This document shows positions 56,445-64,000 of a DNA stretch of 64,000 nucleotides, piece by piece. The notes under the pieces are model-generated. The model was not told where the DNA came from and made no database searches. It saw only the letters and a list, made by a program, of their open reading frames with translations. Made by a program: the position numbers and the translations under genes. Each line of letters starts with the position of its first letter. The first letter of the stretch is position 1. This DNA comes from Obelidium mucronatum (Eukaryota; Chytridiomycota; Chytridiomycetes; Chytridiales; Chytriomycetaceae): NCBI GenBank assembly GCA_025765595.1, contig JAIVFH010000054.1:178881-242880 (forward strand). The letters run 5' to 3'.

Positions 56445-58425
56445 AGTGATCCTTTTTTTCCAACCCAAAAAATTGATTTCCAACCCACGTCACCACCTAA
56501 AAAATGCCTATAAAAATGCAACTGTTAGCACCACAATAAAATCATCATAGCTAACAAACAATGAGAAGAAAGCGATTGAAATCCAGTAGCTCTCGTCATG
56601 ACCAAGACACCGCTTCCCAAGTTTTTCAAGAAATCAGTGCCTTGATGAATCAGTCAATACCCCAACGCCAAGCTGCTGAGTAAGTTGCTACCAACCATGG
56701 TATTACCGCCAAAGCTGCACGCGGAATCTATCGGCGAATCGACAAGCATCCTGATCGAGTCCACGGCAAGCAATTGTTCTCAGACCATGATGAGCTTGTG
56801 TTTGTCGCCTTTTTGGAGGCCCGATCCTTGTCCCACAGTCCATTGCGCCAAGTAGATTTCTTGCAATTAGTACGCCAAAAGTACCTTGAAATCCGCGGAC
56901 CAGGAGATTGGAATCCAAACAGATGGCTAAATGGTTTCTTGGGCCGCCACCAAAAGCGAATTACCCAACGAGCCGTCAAAGCTCTAACATCCTCCCGCAT
57001 CAAACCGGCTACAGAAATTGAGTGAAAGTCTGGGTAAAACTGTTCAAGGATTGGATGGACGAGAATGGCTACAGCATGGGAAATCTTGTCAATGTCGATG
57101 AAATGCGCATCAAACTCGAAAACGAAAGCTCCCAGGGTTCCTTTCTTGTGAGCACGTCCATTAATCGCCCAAATGTCCACCAAAGTGAACGTGGTCCTAT
57201 GGCCAGCTATATTCCCTTCGTTACAGCCTCTGGTGTTCGGGTGGTTGACATTTTGGTCATTCCGACCAAATATGGAAACCTTGAACTGACAACTGAACCT
57301 GCGCGACTACGGAGCCAAGATACCACTCCAATGTACTTTGTCTACAGTAAAACTGGTTACATATCCAAAGAGCAGTGGGTACCTGTTTTGGCAGTCTTTA
57401 AGGAGGAATTTTCGAAATTGTACCCGGGTTTGACCCCAGTGCTTCTTCATGATAATCTTGGGACCCACAAGACTCCGGCAACACTGGAAGCCATGCACGC
57501 TGCTGGAATACAGGGTTATTATTTCCCTACCAACGTCACTCGCTTCTTGCAGCCTCTGGATGATCTGTTTTTTGCGAATTTGAAGAAGAACCTGGTCTCT
57601 GAGTTCCATCGAGTGCGGGCCTTTTCCCAAACTGCCATAGGCCAGATCGGGGAAATCCTTACAGCAATCATTCTTTATATCCGGAACAAGATAACCAAGG
57701 TCCATATTCAAGCCTCCTTCAAGAATACGGGCATTTATCGCTGGAATCCAGAAATCATCCTGAAAAATGCCGCCAAAAATGTTGCCTCAATTACGGATGC
57801 TCAAACAGCAACATCAGACACCCAAACTCAGCTTCGGGACTGGTTTTTAGCTGAACTTCCTGCTCCCGTGGTCAAAAAAGCCAAAGTCAAGCCTCAAGAT
57901 GCTGTTTTAACCAACAAGGTCTACAACTCACAAACCTTGTGAGAAACGTTACTTGCAGCTGAGCAACAGAAGAATGATGATGCTCAAGCAAAAGAAGCTG
58001 CAAAAGATAACAAGAAACGTGAGGTGGAAGCCAAAAAAGCGGAGTGGGAGGCTCTGAAATTGGCGCGTCAGTGTCAAGGGGAAACTAACTCTGCCAAATG
58101 TACAAAAACTTGGGTGAGAAGCTCAAAATGGTTTATTTGTACAAATTGCGATGAGTTCAGACTCTGTGAGAGATGCAAGGTTCAGTGCAAAAGCATCAGT
58201 GACGCCCAAGTTAATGAGTGTGACAAGGAGAATTGAAGAGTCGGAATTATTTCGTTTTGGGTTTATATTAATAAAAAACCGCTTTGGATATTCGTTAATA
58301 ATATGTTTTTCTTTATTTCAGCAAAATTTCAATGGTGTGGCGCAAGCGGTTGGGCGGTGCTGTTGGTTTTGGTGAAAATGTTGGTGGGTTGGAAAACATT
58401 TTTTGGGTTGGAAAAAAGGATCACT
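56445..58425 (+). mobile_element. Pogo-like DDE element with 5 bp target duplication
   Basis: 1981 bp with near-perfect inverted repeats AGTGATCCTTTTTT(T)CCAACCC...; a second TTTCCAACCCA motif lies ~15 bp further in at both ends. Flanked by CATTG on both sides (56440-56444 and 58426-58430). The empty site is present in copy 1 of the host element (GAAAGCATTGATAATCTC, complement near 36880-36900), which proves the boundaries to within one base. Confidence 0.9.
56561..58236 (+). pseudogene. Pogo/jerky-type DDE transposase, disr upted
   Basis: Begins MRRKRLKSSSSRHDQDTAS, then an N-terminal helix-turn-helix-like region (HGITAKAARGIYRRIDKHP, RWLNGFLGRHQKRI). The catalytic domain has NLVNVDEMRI, VLLHDNLGTHKTPATLE and NVTRFLQPLDDLFFANLKK, the DDE_1 pattern. 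The C-terminal part is a Lys/Glu coiled stretch and a Cys cluster (CTKTWVRSSKWFICTNCDEF, CERCKVQC). Three disruptions are visible: an in-frame TAA near 56682, a one-base frameshift near 57021 and an in-frame TGA at 57940-57942. Confidence 0.85.
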
Positions 58426-59949
58426 CATTGATAATCTCAAGGCTAGCCTAAAGGCTTGGGCAGAAACTCACAGAAAGTCGACAGATGCTGACAATTCAGA
58501 AAGTGAGTTAACACCACTTGACAATGCACCTGAAGGGTCTGAAGCTGATGAGATTGGGGATGTTGATGGTGGAAAAATGAGCTTGATGCTAAGACGAGGA
58601 GGAGGAGGAGGAGGAGGCGGATGAGGAGGAGCGGGAGGTACCAGTCCAGCAAAGAAAGAAGGTTCAAGCAATTGTGATTGAAGATGATGATGATGAAATT
58701 GAGGTGGTGGAGCCAGTTGTAGTGGAGAACATAGATGAGGAGGAAGATGATGTTGAGGATGATGAGGATGTGGTGGATGAAGAAGAAGAAGTGCAGGCTC
58801 ATCCCAAAAAGAAGCGACGTGCCATCAACCTTTTGAGAAGAGATGAAGAAGAAGAACCAGAGGTGAAAAAGATGGTGTCTGTTAAATGCATGTTTCAGAA
58901 TCATGGAGCTGTGTTTTGTTGTAATGTGGAAGGGACTGTTGCTGAGGGAAACAAGGCAAAAGGTGAGCCCACATGTTGTTTTTATTGTGCATTTTTAACA
59001 ATCAAATATATAATTAGTTTTGCTTGCTGATGTTTTGGGTGCTGCCAAAGCCCATTCAGCCACAACCCACTGCAGAACGTGTACATCTTTGAGGACTCTG
59101 TCTTGGTGGACACTGTTTTTAATCCACAAAGCCCAGAGTACTTTGATGTTGCCTATACTGATTCTGGTAGGTTAACATTTTGTTTAAACAGCTCTGTAAC
59201 TATTTTTGGTATCCGCCAAGCCCCCACGTCTGTTGCTGAAGTTGTTGCCAAAGCCAAAGGACGCACCAGCACCCAAGACAAGTTCATTAGTCAAGTGAAA
59301 GAAGTTGGTATCCGCTTTTCTTACCTGACGCAGGATTGAGAGCCACCAATGACCAAAACTCTTGCTGCTGCAACCCTGTCAAAGGAATTTCCCAACTTTG
59401 GAAACACTGTGGAAATTTTTCGGGCCTATGTTGGAGTCTTCTTTGCTGATTTGGAATTCCAAAGAGTAAGTTTTTATTTTAGTATCACTTCAAGCAATTT
59501 CTTTTAATAATCCTTTATTTATTATACTAGCTCTTTCCAAATACGTACACGAGCTACTTTGACAAAGAAGATTGCATCTTCTCTTACAGCAATGTTGGGA
59601 AGCACATGTCAAAGTTCAATGCAAGATTGGTCCCAAAGCATCAAATATATAGTTGGAGTACTACAGGTTTTCAAGATGTTGAAAAGTACTTTCAAGGGTG
59701 CCAGGAGGGAGTGTTGGGAAATTCTTGGAAGAGGCAACCTGTTCAGAAGAAAACCCAGTGATATTTTGAGTGTTGTTTTTCTTTGATACTTCTTTGATTT
59801 TTCTTGGTTTTTTGGATTTATCTGGGTTTTTTTTGAATTTTTCTTGGATTTTTGGATTTTTCTTTGATTTTTGCATAGTTGTATAAAAAAATTGTGTAAA
59901 ATTTTATTTACCCTTTAAATGCATTTATTTTAGATGTTTCACATTCAAT

Positions 59950-60189
59950 AGTGCTAATAGGGCCCCAATAGGAGTCCTACTAGGAGTTGTATTAAAGCCA
60001 TTTGGTTTCCAATTGGCAGAGCAAAATGCTATTAGGAGTCCTACTAGGAGCAGACAAAATTTGCAATTAGGAGAGCTACTAGGGCCCCTAATCGGCCCTG
60101 ATTAGGCTCCGAATCGGACTAAATCCTAATCGGATCCGATTAGGAGCCCTATTCGGACCCAGAATAGGGCCCGAATAGGGCCCCAAATT
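59950..60189. repeat. Right subterminal array of element A
   Basis: GCTAATAGGGCCCCAATAGGAG, CCTACTAGGAG, CCTAATCGG and CCGAATAGGGCCC units up to the terminal repeat. Nearly identical, inverted, to 34950-35215 in copy 1. Confidence 0.85.
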
Positions 60190-60203
60190 GCGCGTGCCGC
60201 TCG
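60190..60203 (-). repeat. Right terminal inverted repeat core of element A
   Basis: GCGCGTGCCGCTCG, the exact reverse complement of 52199-52212. The element is taken to end at 60215 (…CCCCACACTG) by comparison with the end of copy 1. Confidence 0.85.
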
Positions 60204-60215
60204 GACCCCACACTG

Positions 60216-61260
60216 ATCAAAACTTTAGGCCGAATGTGCTCCTACGCAAACAACCCCAACAAGACTCACTGGGCGGCAGCTCAGCACTTACTACAATACC
60301 TGAACGGCTCCAACACAACAAATCTATACTTCAAAGCTGACACGGATATGATCCTGGAAGTATTCAGCAACGCCAACTTAACTAGGAACAAGGTTACAAG
60401 GAAATCAACAACCAGATTGGTCATGATGTTGGCAGGAGCGGCCATATCTCTAGTTTCCAAGAGTCAAGAGGACTCTGCAGTTGCGTCAGAGACTTTGGGC
60501 TTTGCCAGTGGCGCAAAGATTGCTGAATGGGGTAGAAACCTGATGGAATGGCTGGGATTTCCACAACCAAAGCCAGCCGTTGTGGAGAGTCATTCTGCAA
60601 ACCAACGGAAAGGCATATTTTAGAACCGTTTATATTCAATATTTATTTGCATTTATTAGTTTGTTTTATCATTATTGAAAAGTTGAATAAATTGTCAGTT
60701 GTTGGCCATCGAAGCAAACGCGTTCAAAACAATCAAACCTATCTACCAGCACAACTTACTTCGGATCGTTTGTATCTGCACATACTTAACTCGCTGGGAT
60801 TTAAGTTTATTGAACTCACACCAGGCTTCTGTGTTGTCTTCATACTCACTGAAGTTCTACTGATTGATCGAACCTATTAAATATCTCATGGTTTTAGCGG
60901 TAGCTTTACCGTACATTCCACACCGTGCTGCATTGTGACAACGCCGGAGCTGCCAGAAATACACAGGAAGGAGGAGACAGGCACAAAACAAAACACATGG
61001 ATACAAAGTATATGATGTTGAGAAGCATGGTGAAAAGGGGAGTAATGGAAGGGCAGAAGATTCACAAGTTAAGAAATGTGGCCGACATGATGACAAAGAG
61101 TCTGGGTAAAAGTAAGCACAGAGACTTCACGCGCAAGATGGACCTGTTCAAGGGGGGCGTGGACTTTCATGAATTCTGGAAGCGTCAGAGTGAAAATGCC
61201 TTCTCGGCATGCCTCAGACATTTTCGAAAAACCGGAAAAAAACAGAAATCTTGGTGATTT
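60216..61260 (+). pseudogene. Copia RNase H fragment (copia 3)
   Basis: Plus strand. Two blocks: CSYANNPNKTHWAAAQHLLQ to AGAAISLVSKSQEDSAVASE, and CDNAGAARNTQEGGDRHKTK to NVADMMTKSLGKSKHRDF, which are the RT/RNase H end of a copia polyprotein. About 300 bp of unrelated sequence (60620-60910) separates them. Element A copy 2 is inserted in its upstream part. Related to neither copia 1 nor copia 2 closely. Confidence 0.8.
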
Positions 61261-61420
61261 GGGATAGATAACACTTTGTGTTCCAATTCACCATCAACAT
61301 ATTTACCTTCGTTTATGTTATCAGTATGGGTTTATTAAATAAACACTTTGTGTTCCAAATCACCAGGACAAAATAACACACACAACATATCACAGACAAG
61401 CACTAGCTTTCAAGGGGGTT
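61261..61420. repeat. Short direct repeat near the BLM10 3' end
   Basis: AACACTTTGTGTTCCAA(A/T)TCACCA occurs twice, at about 61269 and 61342. It marks the end of the transposon block just before the BLM10 stop codon. Confidence 0.6.
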
Positions 61421-64000
61421 CTATGCATAGTATGACGACGAAATGAGTAAATCAGAGAGAATAGACAACTGGTCCTCAGTGAATGCCTTTGACCCTTCCT
61501 CCTTCCAGTTATCCTGATGTGTACGTCTAAAATCTGCAAATGTTTTAGCTACAGTTTCTCCGATTGGTGCTTGATCTGATATACAAGAAGATAGCGTGAT
61601 GAGAACTGCTGGCATCCAAGATGGGACATCATATGGAAATGCCAAAATAAGGGAGCTTAATCCAATCACTGCAGCATGTCGCTGGAGTGCCAACGGGTGC
61701 AAACTTCCAGTTGTTGGTGAGGTGGATGGATTTGGAGGGAGTGTTGTCTTCTTTTTTGCAGATTTGCTTGCTTTCAATGAACCTTCAAATTTAGTCTGAA
61801 GAAAAACACATAAGTTCAGGATTGGTATCTATCAAGAACAAACCTTCAATGCAGAAATTGAGGCCCTTTCCGAACAAAGAACCAATCCTGAAAGAGTGAC
61901 ACCAGCCAAATTACGAATTTCCACTTGAGGGTGTAACAGTAACGTTGACACAGTGTCCAGAATAACCACCTTCATCTCACTTGTCAAAAACAGCAAGTTC
62001 TTGAAGAATAGGATTTGGAGACAAGGAATCAACTTCAACTTCACTTGCCATTTCAAGTCCGGGTCGGCCAGAAGGGCGAGAATTCGATCAAGCACTTGTG
62101 GAAGGAAATGCAGCGGAAATGGAAGATTACTATACATGGTAGCGATTCCAGCAGCCATCTTTTGCAATTCCAAATCGCCGTAATCAATCATTTTGAAAAG
62201 TTCTGGAATTTGCAGGTGGAAGCAAGTAAACTTTGCAGTTGTGGCGTTCCAAGCCATAGACCCCAAAATCCATGCGATAACTACAGTTCAATAGGATTAG
62301 CCTGAGGTAATTTTGTTTTCCAATAAATGTACCTGTTTTACTGGCGTTTCCATAATCACTGGGACCAATCTTGTTTACGCGCTCAATTGCACGCCATTTT
62401 TTCATGTCAATGAAAAGATTCTCGACAACTAATTTCACTGATTCATGTAGAACAACAGGTACAACACCGTTGAAAGAATTTGCGCTATATATGTCAGGGT
62501 GCAAGCTTCCTCCCGAAAAGATGCTCCACTGAATAATTTCCTCGACAGAGTTTGCAGAAGGGTGCCACAAAAGCTGCATAATCATATCAATCACCACTCC
62601 CAGAACATCGCGTACTTGCTGGTATGGATGCCTGATTTGGCTGACCAGTTCCGCCAAGAGTGGAGGATATAAGGGTAAGAGACGCCATTTGAAGCAAGAC
62701 ACTACAATCTTGATCAGAGTCAACTTTTTGGCTTCTGTGAAGAACGATTGGGCTACTGGATCTAATTTCCAATTGAATACAAACCGAATGATGGGAAGAA
62801 CTCTTCTAGGGTCACGGTTTACCTGTGCCATCAAAGAGTTAGGCATGAATTAAGAATAAAAAACGTACCAAAACCGCATTCAAAAAGTCTATCCAAAATC
62901 GAACAGTTTCGGTGGATGCAGTCTGAAAAGCTGTTTCAAGAATAGGCATCACCCAACCCCACAATTTCTCAGTCTTCGGAATGCTCCAATTCTTTGATCC
63001 CCTCACAAGACCAGCCAAAAGCTCAGCGGCAGCCCTTTGTTTTGATTTGTCTTTTGGATCCTTGACCAGTTCAACAACAGCGTGTTTCAAATGCCCAACA
63101 AACGAATCCTCAAATTGTCCCGCCAAAACACGCACTAGATTAAATAAGTCGGAGTTAAAGGCCTCCGCCCCTTTCGAAGATTCTTGAGAGTGATACAAAG
63201 AAAGTTTTTCCCAAAAGCTTGCTTGATTTATGGTAAGAGACAGCAACTCCAACGATTCTCGAGATTCCTTATCATAATAAGGAAGCGATTCGAGAGTGTC
63301 TCCACCGACATCAAATTCGCTTCCAACTAGAGTGTAAAATTTCACTTTCGTTGGCCAGCAATACCATCCGACTATCGAAGAGTCATGAATATTGCTACAG
63401 CGAAATTAACACACATATTCAAAATTTAAAAGGAAATGCGGGCATCTTACGTTGCCCCTGAAACAACACTATTCTTCAAATAAGTATCAGTGTCGACAAC
63501 GTCTCCACCGGTTCTGATAACTTCGCGCCTCCAAACTTTTGTTCGATCCGTTCCGGCCGTTTTGGCACGGGCTTTAAGACTTCTCAATACTCGAGCCAAT
63601 AACGAAATAGTCACATCGCGAAGAGTAGGATGAGGCGAGACAACACCCTCCAAAAGAACTCTTGTGAGGATAGTGGGTTGCACATCCTGTGGTCGCCAAA
63701 CAACTTCCAAAAGATTTACAGCCATTGCTCGGGCTCTCCAATGAGTAGAAGGGTTTTCAATGAGGGCAACCATGTCGACCAACTGAAAGTAGACAGTGAG
63801 AAAAACATAGTTACGGAGTTTCAACAGCTCTTACAAATTTCGAATACAGCTCCATTAAATTTTTAGCCTCATTTCTAGAAGTCATTATTCCATTTAGCAG
63901 AGTTGCCTGGTCCACCAAAACGTATTTCCGAATCGATTCTACTAGACTGGGGGAAGCAGACAACCCAATTGACAATTGACAGATATTTTCTAAATAGCTA
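61421..64000 (-). CDS. BLM10: Proteasome activator BLM10/PSME4, 3' part
   Basis: Partial; the 5' end lies beyond the window. Exons (minus): >64000-63835, 63782-63451, 63394-62869, 62822-62333, 62280-61844 and 61795-61421, with introns of 46-56 bp and consistent phases. HEAT-repeat helices are visible (AMAVNLLEVVWRPQDVQPT, LLAGLVRGSKNWSIPKTEKL, RDPRRVLPIIRFVFN). The C-terminus ends SSSYYA: the Tyr-Tyr-Ala tail is the HbYX motif that opens the 20S proteasome gate, as in Blm10 and PA200. Family members are ~1800-2200 residues, so roughly the last 760 residues are present here. Intact. Confidence 0.93.

Larger units (their letters stand above)
54772..59761 (+). pseudogene. Partner gene of element A (copy 2), interrupted
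   Basis: Plus strand, divergent from the transposase with only ~25 bp between proposed ATGs. Blocks: RLSIQFSFDEIKNGLWKQAP, IFILWSDLREVTKEL, then HPWAEVYKWIKDTNQDLTAL, AAALAKYIYG, an intron containing an array (55342-55574), ARKVSNNKYHVVFAPTPADT, the Ser/Thr/Lys-rich SKATT region (55903-56444), a pogo-like insertion (56445-58425), LKASLKAWAETHRKSTDAD, an acidic block, VSVKCMFQNHGAVFCCNVEG, VLVDTVFNPQSPEYFDVAYT, EVVAKAKGRTSTQDKF and the C-terminal DVEKYFQGCQ-type end. A Gly/Glu frameshift near 58600 and a TGA at 59337 (QD*EPPMT) also damage it. No family recognised. Confidence 0.65.
52187..60215 (+). mobile_element. Element A copy 2: ~8 kb two-gene DNA transposon
   Basis: Bounded by inverted ends: CACGTACTATAG-CGAGCGGCACGCGC on the left and, read inward from the right, CAGTGTGGGGTC-CGAGCGGCACGCGC. 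The 14 bp core is perfect. Contents: left array, KDZ-type transposase (-), short divergent promoter, partner gene (+) interrupted by a pogo-like element, right array. The right flank is a copia RNase H gene; the left flank is the family-B transposase. The two 8 bp flanks differ (CGCAGCGG and ATCAAAAC), as expected if an inversion exchanged ends between copies. Confidence 0.82.

Noticed and set aside
33990..60200. CRISPR-like or satellite array
   Set aside because: The ATTCG/ATTAGG units lack constant repeat length and unique spacers and belong to element A; the genome is eukaryotic.

Overview
This window is eukaryotic nuclear DNA, most probably from a zoosporic (chytrid-like) fungus. Genes are cut by short GT-AG introns (about 44-110 bp) and lie close together on both strands. 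Fungal markers include a hybrid histidine kinase, ADF/cofilin, EMC2 and Blm10. A NEDD1-type centrosome protein and a PPIL6-type cyclophilin point to an organism with centrioles and a flagellum. The lineage is an inference; no rRNA or marker phylogeny is available here. I rebuilt exon-intron structures by hand from splice sites, reading phase and family conservation.

Region 1 (1-30 kb) is gene-dense. In order: an arrestin-like protein (-), a small unknown gene, three tandem single-pass membrane proteins with a shared ectodomain and paired PP1-docking-like motifs, two very small membrane-protein genes, a WW plus LURP-one/tubby-like (LOR) protein, NEDD1 (-), a coiled-coil/PAS hybrid histidine kinase, Sec61 gamma (-), cofilin, two tandem Cys-rich microproteins, a PPIL6-like cyclophilin, a patatin-like protein that has lost both catalytic residues, a long disordered protein, EMC2 and a short basic protein. 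Three gene pairs are divergent and share short intergenic promoters (1759-1903, 13446-13720, 18337-18666).

Region 2 (about 30-33.4 kb) is gene-poor and AT-rich. It holds a decayed duplicate of the 19.75-20.35 kb segment and one ORF relic.

Region 3 (33.4-61.3 kb) is a nested transposon block. The main family is a large two-gene DNA transposon ('element A'): a KDZ/CxC-cluster-type transposase plus a second, unrecognised partner gene. A nearly complete copy (52187-60215, about 8.0 kb) and an internally deleted inverted copy (from 34927) flank a roughly 17 kb inverted segment. Inside it are two degenerate Ty1/copia elements, a tRNA-derived SINE and a second KDZ family ('B') with its own version of the partner gene. 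A pogo-like DDE element sits inside the partner gene of the 8 kb copy. Iterated ATTCG/ATTAGG arrays mark the termini and introns of element A.

Region 4 (61.4-64 kb) is the 3' part of the proteasome activator gene BLM10/PSME4 (-), running off the window edge.

The candidates most likely to be new biology are the transposase-partner gene pair with its palindromic arrays, and the membrane-protein triplet that appears built to recruit protein phosphatase 1.
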